Notes: generated from the sequence alone by a model not told the origin. A stretch of DNA of 64,000 nucleotides from Deltaproteobacteria bacterium (GCA_002691205.1 NZHD01000022.1:1-64000), one strand, 5' to 3'. Shown: positions 45,203 to 55,501, numbered from the stretch's first letter. Numbers and translations are program-made.

Positions 45203-46046
45203 AAGTTCCCCAGGCCGAATAGTTTTTGGCCGTTAGATGCTGTGACGGAATGTATTCGCTGCTCTTTTTTAGAGTCCATCCCGCATTCTGGAGGAGGGCT
45301 TTGTAGGGATGATTCCAGCTGAGCTGAATCCGAGGGTGTGATTGGGAGTTCTCGTTCGGACGGAACGCAACATCGCAAGGCTGGGAGAGGAGAATCTCCC
45401 GTGCACTCTCGCGGGCTTGTGAGAAAAATCGGGCGAGCGACGCGTGATCCATGTAATGGAGTCCGCCTGAGGCGACGAGGAGGGTGCTTGAAAGGTTTTC
45501 CCAATCTTCTGAGCGTGACGTTTCGATGGACAGGGTTTCGAATCGAAGATTGGAAATGCCTGCCCACTGTGCCCTGAGCCAATCTACGATTTCGCGATCT
45601 ACATCGGAACCGATAAAGTCGTGCTGCGGGTACTTCTGAGCGTAGTAGGCCACCTCTCGTCCTGAACAGCAGGCCAGTTGATGGACGGTCTCGCCGGTGG
45701 TTGAACTCAGGGCTTCCTCAAGATATGTGAACATTCCAATTTCTTGGGTGACGTGATCAGGGAAACCGCGTTTGAGATATTTTTGCGCCCACCGCACACC
45801 GGAGTCCGACCCCATGCACAGGGCCTTGAGGGCCTCTCTTCGTAGGGTTGTGGTTCCCGGAGCGTAGTACTCGGCGTCGATGGCTTTCGATAAGACTTGA
45901 AAGAGAGGCTGGCTGCGCTCTGGAAGAGAGGTGCCTGATTCGGTCCAGTCCGCCAACAGCTGCGCCCTAAGGGCGGGCCGCATGTGCAAGACAACCAAAC
46001 CTGTGAGCCGGTCCTTAAGTATTTTAAGCCTTGCCCGCAACCTCAT
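45189..46046 (-). CDS. Class I methyltransferase, end of RiPP operon
   Basis: A 285-residue SAM-dependent methyltransferase fold. Motif I reads VHQLACCSGREVAYYA, strand 2 ends in IGSDVDREI, and TLLVASGGLHYMDHA is the strand-4 region. The N-terminal 100 residues are helical and contain no catalytic motif. AAGGACAGG lies about ten bases before the ATG. It begins 24 bases after the cobalamin radical SAM gene and is probably the last gene of the transporter/maturase operon. In proteusin clusters, N- or O-methyltransferases modify the core or its tail (PoyE is an N-methyltransferase of Asn); whether this enzyme is equivalent is unknown. Confidence 0.75.
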   Translation of the reverse strand: MRLRARLKILKDRLTGLVVLHMRPALRAQLLADWTESGTSLPERSQPLFQVLSKAIDAEYYAPGTTTLRREALKALCMGSDSGVRWAQKYLKRGFPDHVTQEIGMFTYLEEALSSTTGETVHQLACCSGREVAYYAQKYPQHDFIGSDVDREIVDWLRAQWAGISNLRFETLSIETSRSEDWENLSSTLLVASGGLHYMDHASLARFFSQARESAREILLSQPCDVAFRPNENSQSHPRIQLSWNHPYKALLQNAGWTLKKSSEYIPSQHLTAKNYSAWGTFKTN

Positions 46047-46070
46047 AAGAGTTGACCTGTCCTTGAGGGT

Positions 46071-48107
46071 TCACCGTACTTGAGAAGGAAGACTGGCACG
46101 CTCCTCTGAGAGAGCCTGCGAACTCTGAAGCTGAAGCTGCAGTCGTTCGTGATAAGCCTGTATTAGACCTGAGGTGTAAGGTGGCCTTTTGACCTCGCTT
46201 CCCCCTGGAAAGTCTTCCAACTGGCAGACAGGCGGGATCGAACCAGGAACTGCCAAGGCTAGGAACTTGCCATCCATCTCAAGGATAAGTCGATCCTCTA
46301 CTAAGGATTCGAGAGTGGCTGAGATCAGCGATTCGTCGTATTTGAGTTTTCTCTTGAGGGTCTCCGTTGAGACCGCGGGCTCGCAGAGGGTGTAGACCTC
46401 CTCTCGCAGGCCCGTGAGCAGATGCCTTCTTTGGCTGGCCACCGGGCGTGTGTCGAAGATTTCAGTTCCTTTGTCAGTTACTTCGACGGTCAATACGGGT
46501 CGTGTGTGCCTCTCGAATAGTTGGTGCCAGACGAAGGCCTGCTGAGTGAGCGCAAGGGCGCCGGGCTTCATGGGTTCCCGGTTGAGGTCCACAAAGTAGT
46601 AACAGAGGTTGTTGAGTTCCTCGGCACTAATGGGATAGACAGAAAGATAGTCCGGGTCCGGCTCTAGATTGAGGCCATACTTGTCAGGGCTCTTGTGGTA
46701 AACGCTAAAGCGATCAAAAAGGATGACGGATGTGGATTTGGGGGGTTGGAGATGCGTCAGTAGAGGGATAAATTTTGCGACCTCAAAATGAACATTATCG
46801 TCTTCATGGGGGAAACTATGGAGAAGCAACCAGGTGGTATAGATCCCTTGCTCTCGGGTATACTTCAGCAGTTGGATGTTGTGGAGACCCGAGGCACCCT
46901 TATCCATAAGCTTAAGTAAGTCGTTGCTAAAGGATTCAATTCCTGGCTGGATCCACTTGACCCCCGAATCCTTCAGGGTTTTTACGTGAGTGTGCTTCAG
47001 GTTCGCTTTGGTCTCAAAGAAAAGTTCATAAGGGGCTCCTTCGTCTGCGAGAACAGGCAAAACGGTCCGAAGGTAGGCTTGGTCTAGAATATTATCCACG
47101 ACCATAAAACGATTCAGGCCGTATTCCGAAGCCAACTCCTTGAGCTCAGACAGGGCACGTTCAGGCGACTTTGCGCGGAAACTCATCCCGCCCCCATTGA
47201 GACCGCAGAAGGTGCAGGGATGCTTTTGCCCCCACCAGCAACCCCGAGACATTTCAATCATGAGCCCAGGCCTGAGCGATTCACCAAACTGGTATTCCTC
47301 GAGTTCCGTGAAGTAGTCAGCGAAGTGGGGGACGGCGACGGAGTCCATGGAATCGACCACGGACCGAGGAATAGGTTTTCCAGCCAGGAAGAGGGGATTG
47401 TCCTCTCTTCGGAGCACGCCGACTGGGAGTTGATCACTGGGGATCTCTCGACCGTGAGTAAAGATCAGGCGGCACAGGGGGGCGATGATCTCATCGGCCT
47501 CGCCGGAGACGGTGAAGTCAACCCAAGGGAAGGAGTTTACGGTCTGTAGTCCCATCTCCGACTCACAATTGGCGCCGCCTAATAAGGTCACGACTTCGGG
47601 GGCAAGCTCCTTGATCCTGCGGAGCAGCGCGAGAGACGCACAATGCTGTTCGAATGTAGAACTGCAGCCGACGACCTTTGGATTTTGGGAGAGGATTTCG
47701 CGAGCAAGATCGTCCACGAAGGCGGGAGCGAGTTCATTTCGGATTGTGAGCATTGTGTTTCGAAACTCGACGCTCTCTGTAGCATCAGCTGTGAGGAAAT
47801 CGTTCCGGTAGATGCCCTCAGGCAAAGCGTCTGTGGGCGCCTGATCCCGAAATGCGGCCTTTGAGAAGCTCCATTCGCCCAACATCCTCTTCAGATGGGA
47901 AGGGTCAGGAACAGAAGGCCCCAGCAGGTTGGCGAAGCGAATATTCGCATAGACGCTTCGGCATGAAATATGATCCCGCTTGAGAGCGCCATGTAAAAGG
48001 CCGACAGCGAGGGACGGGCGAACAATATCGGCGTAGGGCATGACGACGAGCTGAACGTCGGCTCGTGGCTCTGTCAGATTTGCCCTGGGGATCGGTTCAT
48101 TCGTCAT
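46071..48107 (-). CDS. Cobalamin-dependent radical SAM RiPP maturase (rSAM_ocin_1 type)
   Basis: A 678-residue protein. Residues about 15-220 resemble a B12-binding Rossmann domain followed by SGEADEIIAPL. The radical SAM core starts at about 280, with C290-x7-C298-x2-C301 in the RGCWWGQKHPCTFCG string, the signature of 'RiPP maturation radical SAM protein 1' enzymes. In polytheonamide biosynthesis PoyB and PoyC, members of this group, C-methylate valines and other carbons; C-methylation of the Val-rich core here is therefore plausible. The C-terminal 160 residues (from about 520) look like a winged-helix/RRE-like substrate-binding part. Its ATG overlaps the stop of the upstream transporter gene by 4 bases. 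Confidence 0.92.
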   Translation of the reverse strand: MTNEPIPRANLTEPRADVQLVVMPYADIVRPSLAVGLLHGALKRDHISCRSVYANIRFANLLGPSVPDPSHLKRMLGEWSFSKAAFRDQAPTDALPEGIYRNDFLTADATESVEFRNTMLTIRNELAPAFVDDLAREILSQNPKVVGCSSTFEQHCASLALLRRIKELAPEVVTLLGGANCESEMGLQTVNSFPWVDFTVSGEADEIIAPLCRLIFTHGREIPSDQLPVGVLRREDNPLFLAGKPIPRSVVDSMDSVAVPHFADYFTELEEYQFGESLRPGLMIEMSRGCWWGQKHPCTFCGLNGGGMSFRAKSPERALSELKELASEYGLNRFMVVDNILDQAYLRTVLPVLADEGAPYELFFETKANLKHTHVKTLKDSGVKWIQPGIESFSNDLLKLMDKGASGLHNIQLLKYTREQGIYTTWLLLHSFPHEDDNVHFEVAKFIPLLTHLQPPKSTSVILFDRFSVYHKSPDKYGLNLEPDPDYLSVYPISAEELNNLCYYFVDLNREPMKPGALALTQQAFVWHQLFERHTRPVLTVEVTDKGTEIFDTRPVASQRRHLLTGLREEVYTLCEPAVSTETLKRKLKYDESLISATLESLVEDRLILEMDGKFLALAVPGSIPPVCQLEDFPGGSEVKRPPYTSGLIQAYHERLQLQLQSSQALSEERASLPSQVR

Positions 48108-51100
48108 GATTGACTCGGGGTGTGAAGTTGTCTTTTAGCGAGGTTTGCGAAGAAACCGTTGATGGCCATCAGTTCGTCGTAGGTACCGCTCTCGACCATA
48201 TGCCCTTGATCCAGTACGTAAATATAATCTGCAGACAGAATCGTGCTCAGGCGGTGAGCAATAACAATTCGAGAAGCATTCATGGCTGCGATGCTCTCGG
48301 TTACATGGGCTTGGGTGGTGTTGTCGAGCGCGCTGGTGGCCTCATCGAAGATAATCACTCGGGGGTTTTTGATCAGCGCGCGAGCCGCTGTGATGCGCTG
48401 CTTTTGGCCTCCCGATATGGTATTGGCCCCATCGCTAATGTAGGTCTGCATGCCCATGGGCATGGCATGGATGTCATCGGCCAGTCCTACCTTTTCTGCG
48501 GCTGCCCACGCCTCTTCTTCAGTGGTGTCGGCTCCGGCCGCAATATTGCTAAAAATAGACCCTGAGATGAGTCGACTTTCTTGTAGGACCACGCCGATCT
48601 GCTTTCTAAATGAGTGCTTGTCGACGCGGGTGAGTGGGAGTCGGTCGACGAAAATGGATCCACTGTCGGGCTTTTCGAAACCGAGGAGCATTCTGACGAT
48701 GGTTGACTTCCCGCCACCCGAAGGGCCCACAATGGCGACCATTTGGCCCGCTTTGACTTCAAAAGAGAGGTTTGAGAGGACCGGCTTTTTTTGCTCCGGG
48801 TATGTAAAAGTGACCTCTTTGAACTCGATGGATCCTCGTAAGTTTTCGATCGGTTGCGTCTCTGCCGTGGTCTCGGTCTGCGCATCTAAGATCGGTTGAA
48901 TACGTTCATAAAGAGGAGCGATGTTGAGGACCTTAATGCCGAGTTCGGTAAGCCCAAAGGCGGCTGCGATGAATTGTCCCATCGCGACATTGAACGACAT
49001 GAACTTCGCCGTGTTGAGGGGGATGAGGCTGGGCCCGGTAGTCACAGTGGCCGCTTCGGCTCCTCCGGCAGAGAAGAGAACAAAGAGAACGCCCCCCTCC
49101 CAAGCTAAGAGACCTATCAGTACCAGGGTGGCTACGCTCGTCAGAGCCGTTTTGGCCACAGCGAGAATGATATTGAGAACCCGTTGCTTGTATGTGAGCC
49201 TTAGAACTTCCGCAAATCGGGATGTCCATTGATTGAACGCTCCCTGTTCGGCTCCTGCCAGACGGATTTTCGGGACAGCTGTGAGGAGTTGTAGCACCAC
49301 ACCTTGTAGCTGACCGTTTAGCTTCATCATGATTCGGGTGGTGTTGATAAACTTAAGTCCCACTGGAATCGCAATCAGAACATAAACAATGGCGACGATG
49401 AGAACAGCGATGGCCAACTGCCATCTGTAGTAGAACATGAGTCCTAGGCTGAACAGGGCGGAGACGCTGTGCATGAGGGTGGTTAAGAATGTCGTTGTGA
49501 CGAAGCGGCGCATGGCATCAATGCCGTCGCTGCGGTTCACGAGATCACCCGCTGTGAACTGTCTGAAGAAATTGACGGGGACCTTGAGGAGACGGTCCCA
49601 GACCGCGGTCTGGACGATGTTCTGCATCCGACCTTCGATCCGCATCATGGCGATACTCTGAGTATAAGAGAAACCTACCCCGGCTATGCCCGCGATGGCT
49701 AGGCCGAGGGTGAGAACCCAAAGCATGCTCAATTCGCCGTTGGGGATCACGGGGTCCATGATCCAGCCCGTGACGATGGGGAGCACTAGGGACAGAATGC
49801 CGGAAAGAACGATCAGAGTGACAATCCGCCATGCATCACGTTTACTCCCGGTGATCGCCATCTTGAAAAGGGAGAAGGGGGTTCGTTCCTCTTGGCCGAG
49901 AGGTCTAAAAAAGCTGTGGACCACCGGATCGAGGGTGGCGGCGAAGCCCTCAGTGACTGGAGTTTGTTCCGACGTCACAGGGTTGATGGCTGTGTAACTA
50001 TGGGTGTTGGGGTTCTGGATCAAAGCCAAGGGGACGCGGCCCTCTTGGGTGAAGGCTAAAAATGATCCGTGGTCTTGTCTCCACCAAGGAGAGGCGAGGG
50101 TGACCTCACGCGTCAGGATGCCCGCGCAATCGGCGAGGGCCCTCACCGGGTCGTTTGAGTCCCGGAAGGCTTGGCTCTGTCCTTCTTTTAGCTTAAAGCT
50201 AAAGCCGGTTCTTCGACTTGCCAGTTCGATGGCCCGAGCGACGGGGGTTTGAGAAATGTCCGTGGCTGTCGATTTTCCGGTACTGAGTACGGACCCAAGG
50301 TCTTGGACCGATCCGTCGAGGCCAAGTTCTTTTTCGGCCAAGGTCTCTTTAAGCCGTTCTAGAATTGTACGGGATTGTCGGTTCTGCAACTCTAGAACGA
50401 TCTCAATCGTGAACGCTTTCAGGTTTCTGATGTCGAGGAAGATGGGCCCCACGCTCAGACGTTGTGGGGCGGTGAGGGGCTGAAGGTGGATAGGCTCTTG
50501 AGCGGTCCAGCAGTGGTGCCTGACGATGGGGCACGAGAGAGGTTCACGGCCTAGAGGAAAACAGAGTGGGACTTCGTCAGACTCCATGTCTTTGCCGAGC
50601 AAGCTGATGCTGCCGGGGGGCACTGTGGCCCATAGTGTGGTGTCCGATGCGGAATAGAAAGAGGTGCCTGCCGGAATATCATACTCTTGACCCGCTTCGA
50701 TTCGAACCGCGTTGATGGGGATAGGGCTGTTGGCCACGCCGCGCTCTTCAAGGTCTCCAACGGCCTCAATAAAGTCCTTGGCGATCAAGTCGATGAGTTG
50801 ACTGGCTGCCTGCCGTTCCTCAACGGCGTTCATTGCAGCATGAAGCTGAGTGCGTGACAACGCCGCCACTAGACAGTCCGAGGAGGGGACGGCCGCAAGT
50901 TCGATATCACCTTGAGTGCCCCGATCGCTCAAATTGGGGAGCCATCCGCCGGCCTCTGTTGTGAAGAGATGTGCGCGTGAACCGTCGGAGTGGATAAAAA
51001 AAACGGAGACGGTTCCCCGAAGCACGGCCCAGCCTTGATAATCTCCAGAGAAGCTAAGCTGATTGTGGGCGTTCACCGCGATCACAGAAGATTCCAGATT

Positions 51101-51169
51101 AAGGAATTCTACGAGGGTACGTGCAGGTTCTGACCATGGGCGGCTTGGGCTCGTTGGGGGGCTGGTCAT
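48104..51169 (-). CDS. NHLM-type RiPP ABC transporter, second subunit
   Basis: A 1021-residue ABC exporter that lacks a peptidase domain. The first 400 residues are a large cytosolic region with a cyclic-nucleotide-binding-like start; the middle (about 440-740) has six membrane spans. The ATPase is at about 790-1015: VGPSGGGKST, SGGQKQR and IIFDEATSALD. The layout and length match the 'NHLM bacteriocin system ABC transporter, ATP-binding protein' partner found beside NHLP-type precursors. Its start overlaps the C39 transporter stop by 4 bases, and its stop overlaps the radical SAM gene by 4 bases, so the three are translationally coupled. It would form a heteromeric exporter with the C39 protein. 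Confidence 0.95.
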   Translation of the reverse strand: MTSPPTSPSRPWSEPARTLVEFLNLESSVIAVNAHNQLSFSGDYQGWAVLRGTVSVFFIHSDGSRAHLFTTEAGGWLPNLSDRGTQGDIELAAVPSSDCLVAALSRTQLHAAMNAVEERQAASQLIDLIAKDFIEAVGDLEERGVANSPIPINAVRIEAGQEYDIPAGTSFYSASDTTLWATVPPGSISLLGKDMESDEVPLCFPLGREPLSCPIVRHHCWTAQEPIHLQPLTAPQRLSVGPIFLDIRNLKAFTIEIVLELQNRQSRTILERLKETLAEKELGLDGSVQDLGSVLSTGKSTATDISQTPVARAIELASRRTGFSFKLKEGQSQAFRDSNDPVRALADCAGILTREVTLASPWWRQDHGSFLAFTQEGRVPLALIQNPNTHSYTAINPVTSEQTPVTEGFAATLDPVVHSFFRPLGQEERTPFSLFKMAITGSKRDAWRIVTLIVLSGILSLVLPIVTGWIMDPVIPNGELSMLWVLTLGLAIAGIAGVGFSYTQSIAMMRIEGRMQNIVQTAVWDRLLKVPVNFFRQFTAGDLVNRSDGIDAMRRFVTTTFLTTLMHSVSALFSLGLMFYYRWQLAIAVLIVAIVYVLIAIPVGLKFINTTRIMMKLNGQLQGVVLQLLTAVPKIRLAGAEQGAFNQWTSRFAEVLRLTYKQRVLNIILAVAKTALTSVATLVLIGLLAWEGGVLFVLFSAGGAEAATVTTGPSLIPLNTAKFMSFNVAMGQFIAAAFGLTELGIKVLNIAPLYERIQPILDAQTETTAETQPIENLRGSIEFKEVTFTYPEQKKPVLSNLSFEVKAGQMVAIVGPSGGGKSTIVRMLLGFEKPDSGSIFVDRLPLTRVDKHSFRKQIGVVLQESRLISGSIFSNIAAGADTTEEEAWAAAEKVGLADDIHAMPMGMQTYISDGANTISGGQKQRITAARALIKNPRVIIFDEATSALDNTTQAHVTESIAAMNASRIVIAHRLSTILSADYIYVLDQGHMVESGTYDELMAINGFFANLAKRQLHTPSQS

Positions 51170-53316
51170 GACTGGCCTACTAGCTGTGCATATCGCCCGT
51201 TCAGGGCCATGAGTTCTTCGTGAGTGCCTCTTTCTTGGACCTGTCCCCGATCTAAGACAATGATTTCGTCACAGTCTCGAATCGTGCTGAGTCTATGGGC
51301 CACGATGACGCAGGTCATGCCTCGAGTTCGAAGATTATCGTCGATTTTCTTTTCCGTGACAGCATCCAAGGCAGAAGTGGCCTCATCAAGAATGCAAAGA
51401 GACGGTTCTTTGGCCAGGGCACGGGCGATTTCGAGTCGTTGACGTTGTCCGCCGCTGAAGTTCGCACCGGCTTCCGCCACTACGGCGTTGTAGCTGCCCG
51501 GTCGTGAAGCGATATCGTCGTGGATGCAAGCGTCCTTGGCGGCGCTGATAACCTTTTGCAGGGAGATCGAGTGGTCCCACAGTCGAATCGTTTCATTGAC
51601 TGTGCCTTCGAAAATAAAAATGTTCTGATCCACCGAAGCCACTGAATTCGTGAAGGACTCTCTTGCGATTTGCGAAGCTTCCTGGCCATCGTAGAGAATT
51701 CGTCCACTGGTCGGCGGATACAAGCCGAGAATGAGTTTGGCAATGGTTGACTTTCCGCTCCCCGTTCCCCCAACCAATGCGACCCGGGTGCCCGGCTTAA
51801 TTGTCAAATTAAGATTTTCGATGAGAGGTTTGTCGAGCGGGCCATACTGAAAAGAGACGTTTTCGAGTTCAACCTTTCCGGAAAGCCGCTTGAGGGACGT
51901 GTCTCTGGCTTCGTTATCTGCACAGTTTGGATCGAGGTCTTGATCGATTACATCTTGGATCCGAGAGAGATCACCTTTGATCTGCTGGATCTGGGAGCCT
52001 AGTCCAACGAGACTTTTAATCGGTCCGGTAAAATGGCCCGAAAGAAGTTGGAAGGCGACTAGGCCGCCCATGGTTAATTCGCCTTGGATAATGAGCCAGC
52101 CGCCGAGGCCGAGGACTGCTGCTGTGCTGATCTTTCCGATTAGGCCGGGCGAAGAACTGAGAAGTGTAGAGACTTGTCCCAAGGCCTGTTGCCCGTTGAT
52201 ACTCGCGGTTTGGTAGCCAGCCCACGTCTGGAAGAAGTCTTGCTCGGTCCCTGTGGCTTTGATGGTTTCCATGGACTGTATGCCTGCCATGGCGGCCCCA
52301 TTTAGCTTAGCTCCTTTGTTTAGGAGATTGCTGTTTAGGTCCTGTAGCTTTCGGCTAGCCAGTTTGACCGAGGCCCCGTCGAGGAGACCACCGACAATGG
52401 TTAGGATCGTCAAGGGCATGCTGTAGATCATCATCACGCCACCGTAGAAAATGATCAGCAGAATATTGACCGCATTTGTGGACACTGGTCCTGACAACAG
52501 GCTTGCCAGACGCTGGCAGGACGAAACCCTTGCGGCCACATCCCCCGCGAACCGTTGATCGTAAAAAGAGACAGGCACTCGAAGGGTATGCCAGAACAGT
52601 TCCCCAGCGGTGGTGACCGATAGCTTCATCTCAAGTCGCAGAAGGTATCTTTGCTGGAGGGCGGTAAAGACGCTGTTTAATATTGCGGCGGCCACCAGCC
52701 CGATCAGCAGCGGAATAATCCAGTCGTAGTACTGTCGAGTTAAAACGTCGTCGATAAAGCCTTTGGTGACGGCAGGCGCGATGAGGCCTGGAATCACCAT
52801 AAATAGACTCACGAGCATGATGGCTGTGACGGCGTCTCCGGAGTTTTTGAGGCGGGGGAGTAACAGTCCGAGAATTTGAGGCTTTTGCCCTCCCGGCTTA
52901 AAATCTGGGCCTGGAGTGATGGCGAGGGCGACCCCGCTATAACTTGTTGCAAACTCCTCCTTCGTCACTTTGCGCGGGCCCGCAGCAGGATCCATCAGCC
53001 AGACATGTTTGTCATTCTCGCCTTCGACGACGACAAAGTGATTGTGATTCCAAAAGACGATGAACGGCGCTTCCAGTTCAAAAACGGCCTCAGCATCTAA
53101 CCGTTTACCCGTGGCTTCCATCCCGTAGGTCCGGGCCGCTGCGACTACGTTGCTGGCCTTGGCTCCGTCACGGGAGACACCCGCGCTAAAGCGAAGATCT
53201 TCAAGGCTCTTCCAGAGCCCGTGATGCGCGAGGATTGAGCCAAGGGCTGCCGCTCCGCACTCGACGGCTTCCATTTGAAGATATGTTGGAACTCGTACGC
53301 GACTCTTATGCAGCAT
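51166..53316 (-). CDS. NHLM-type ABC exporter with C39 leader peptidase
   Basis: A 716-residue peptidase-containing ABC transporter. The N-terminal C39 domain (1-135) has the Cys protease triad: C20 in QMEAVECGAA, H93 in WNHNHFVVVEG and D109 in LMDPAAG. Such domains cut precursor leaders after a Gly-Gly motif while exporting the core. Six membrane spans follow (about 165-440), then the ATPase with VGGTGSGKST, SGGQRQR and CILDEATSALD. It matches the 'NHLM bacteriocin system ABC transporter, peptidase/ATP-binding' family. The likely substrates are the two precursors at the right edge of the window, which end their leaders in GG. It overlaps the HlyD gene by 11 bases. Confidence 0.96.
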   Translation of the reverse strand: MLHKSRVRVPTYLQMEAVECGAAALGSILAHHGLWKSLEDLRFSAGVSRDGAKASNVVAAARTYGMEATGKRLDAEAVFELEAPFIVFWNHNHFVVVEGENDKHVWLMDPAAGPRKVTKEEFATSYSGVALAITPGPDFKPGGQKPQILGLLLPRLKNSGDAVTAIMLVSLFMVIPGLIAPAVTKGFIDDVLTRQYYDWIIPLLIGLVAAAILNSVFTALQQRYLLRLEMKLSVTTAGELFWHTLRVPVSFYDQRFAGDVAARVSSCQRLASLLSGPVSTNAVNILLIIFYGGVMMIYSMPLTILTIVGGLLDGASVKLASRKLQDLNSNLLNKGAKLNGAAMAGIQSMETIKATGTEQDFFQTWAGYQTASINGQQALGQVSTLLSSSPGLIGKISTAAVLGLGGWLIIQGELTMGGLVAFQLLSGHFTGPIKSLVGLGSQIQQIKGDLSRIQDVIDQDLDPNCADNEARDTSLKRLSGKVELENVSFQYGPLDKPLIENLNLTIKPGTRVALVGGTGSGKSTIAKLILGLYPPTSGRILYDGQEASQIARESFTNSVASVDQNIFIFEGTVNETIRLWDHSISLQKVISAAKDACIHDDIASRPGSYNAVVAEAGANFSGGQRQRLEIARALAKEPSLCILDEATSALDAVTEKKIDDNLRTRGMTCVIVAHRLSTIRDCDEIIVLDRGQVQERGTHEELMALNGRYAQLVGQS

Positions 53317-55501
53317 GGCTTATTTGTGTGTGGTCGGTTGACGGATTTCGAAGGGGGAGAGATCGGTGGAGGACCTGCCTCCGAATGGTCTCGTGGGGCG
53401 ATGTTGCGAATAGAAAATGACAGACCAGACCTTCGAGGCTCCTGCCCACATGGGATGTGTTGATAGGTGATTCGTTTCTTTTTGTAGGCTCAGGAGAACT
53501 GTCGTTCTTCGGCAAGATCAGCTCAATGAGAGCTCGGTCAAGCTTTGGATCATCTCCAATTACGATGAAGAGTCCTTCAGCCGAGGAGACTAGGCGGGGT
53601 GTCTCGAAGGCGCCTGCCGTATTTGGACGATCGAAAACGATCCGCACTTTAGTGTCGTGTTCTCCGATGCGAATCTTTTTGAGACTAGGGCTTTCGATGG
53701 GGAGCTGCGAGAATGGAAGGTCGTTCTGGATGCCTTTGAAATCGATGACCAGTCTGTGTGGATTCTTCATGCGAAACTGTTTGGGGTCGGGGAGAAGGCC
53801 GTTTGCTTTGAGGTGGACGATGACGCCTTCCTCTAGGATCATGGTGTCGATGTCCTTCAGATGCGTGGCTGAGAGTGAAGTGATGTCGTCTCGGTCAGAG
53901 GATAGATCCGATGTGGCGAGAAGCGTAGGAGTCTTGTTCTCGACGTCGTTTGTCCCCGGTTGCGCTGTCCGTGCTGGTGAGGGCCCCTTTTGTTTTTGGA
54001 TCCGGCTTTGATACGACGCCGTATCCTCGGAGTTGAGAGCTGGGCGCGCTTTGGGGGGCGACGTGGACGCGTCTGCAGGAGAGGGTGCTGGGCGTGCGTT
54101 GACCACTGGGGGTAACGTTTTTGTGGTGGTCTTGGTTTCAGGCTGCGCCGACTTCGCCGTAGGAGACTGGCTCTCAGGGCTAATCTTGACCTCAGGTGTC
54201 TTCTTTTTTGCAGGCGCAGGCGCAGGCGGAGCGGGGGCCCCGCGGCCCTCGGTTGCGATCCAAGTCTCGTAGAGCGGTACGACAAGATCTATAGGTCGAA
54301 TTCGATTTACGATGACCTCCACTGAGGTACTGGTTCCGGGAGTCACTTTCTGTGGTGGCCCCGTTGAAGACGTCCACCTTAACCCACTAAAGCTCTTTGG
54401 GTCGGACTTCAGCAGCAGGGTGGCCGCGATGGGGGCTCCTCCCTGAGTGAGTTGTTTGGCGAGGGCTGCGTTTCCGAGGACTCGCTTGATGGCATCCTCC
54501 GTTTCAGGGAGAGGGCTCACTTTGATCACAGTGGCCTCAATGGTGCCGTAGATATTCTTCTTGACTGACATGGGGGCGACATTGGCGATCATTCCGGGGG
54601 CGAGCTTCTTACCTTCGCTATTCTTAAAGTAAGCGACGGTGTGGAGTCCTTCGCCGGCTTGCTCAACAACGGCAATCTGGGCTCCGTTGGGGATTCGCTG
54701 TCCAGGGTTTACGTCGATTTCAGTGACGGTCCCAGGGGCGGGAGAAATGATGTAGGCGCCTTGCTGAAGCGTCACGATCAGCTGCTCTTGCTTGCCTTTA
54801 GTCTGAGTCAGTTGTTGTTGGAGTTGTTGAGTCTTTTGCTTTTGTGCATTGACCTGCTCGGAGTAACTCGTGTTCAGGCTCCGGATTTCGTTTTTTGTTG
54901 TCCGAATGGATTGCTCTGCGGAGTGGAGTTGATTGAGGGTGCCTTCCTGCTGCTGTCGTGTGATGTAACCGGCTTTTAATTCGGCCTTCTGGGTTTTTGC
55001 GAGAGCAGTCAGAAAACTAAGGAGCTGTTCGTCTGCCTTGAGACTTTTCTCAAGGGATAAGATTTTCTTGTCCTTGTCTGCTTTTCGGCGGGGTAAATCA
55101 GTGGCGACAAAAGTGGTTTGCGTGTCGAGTTGCGTTTGCGTCTGGCTGAGAAGTCGTCGTGTCGCCGTCAGTTCTGTTTCTTTTTCGGGAAATCGAACCT
55201 CCGCAAGTCGGTCTCCTTCTTTTACAATATCGCCCACTTTGACTTGGACGCTTTCCACGATGCCTTGGTAAGGTGCTGTGACATCGAAGAGCACGCTGTT
55301 TTCTTTGAGAATGATCCCGAGGCCGTCGGCTCGGTACGTCAGTTTGGCGACGAAGGCCCAGATGACAAACGCCAACAGGAGCACTCCGATTGTGCCGAGC
55401 CAGACCCATGATTGGGACGATACAATGCTGAGCGCTGCATCAAGTTGCTCAGGCGATGTCATCCGTTGCGTCTTTTTAGAAGTACTCGGTTTCTCTGTCA
55501 T
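53306..55501 (-). CDS. HlyD-type NHLM secretion adaptor fused to an AMIN domain
   Basis: A 731-residue protein. Residues 1-412 are an NHLM-type HlyD adaptor: membrane span about 34-52, then a lipoyl-like barrel (PYQGIVESVQVKVGDIV), a Gln-rich coiled coil (about 110-240) and the closing barrel (GAYIISPAPGTVTEID). Residues about 420-545 are a Pro/Ala/Thr-rich linker. Residues about 548-652 read as an AMIN domain: VIVHLKANGLLPD, HRLVIDFKG, KIRIGEHDTKVRIVFDRP and GLFIVIGD. AMIN domains bind peptidoglycan or localise secretin and amidase complexes. The last 80 residues are unstructured. This would anchor the exporter to the cell wall or outer channel. The AMIN addition is not part of the usual adaptor, and its function is inference. 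Confidence 0.88.
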   Translation of the reverse strand: MTEKPSTSKKTQRMTSPEQLDAALSIVSSQSWVWLGTIGVLLLAFVIWAFVAKLTYRADGLGIILKENSVLFDVTAPYQGIVESVQVKVGDIVKEGDRLAEVRFPEKETELTATRRLLSQTQTQLDTQTTFVATDLPRRKADKDKKILSLEKSLKADEQLLSFLTALAKTQKAELKAGYITRQQQEGTLNQLHSAEQSIRTTKNEIRSLNTSYSEQVNAQKQKTQQLQQQLTQTKGKQEQLIVTLQQGAYIISPAPGTVTEIDVNPGQRIPNGAQIAVVEQAGEGLHTVAYFKNSEGKKLAPGMIANVAPMSVKKNIYGTIEATVIKVSPLPETEDAIKRVLGNAALAKQLTQGGAPIAATLLLKSDPKSFSGLRWTSSTGPPQKVTPGTSTSVEVIVNRIRPIDLVVPLYETWIATEGRGAPAPPAPAPAKKKTPEVKISPESQSPTAKSAQPETKTTTKTLPPVVNARPAPSPADASTSPPKARPALNSEDTASYQSRIQKQKGPSPARTAQPGTNDVENKTPTLLATSDLSSDRDDITSLSATHLKDIDTMILEEGVIVHLKANGLLPDPKQFRMKNPHRLVIDFKGIQNDLPFSQLPIESPSLKKIRIGEHDTKVRIVFDRPNTAGAFETPRLVSSAEGLFIVIGDDPKLDRALIELILPKNDSSPEPTKRNESPINTSHVGRSLEGLVCHFLFATSPHETIRRQVLHRSLPLRNPSTDHTQISHAA

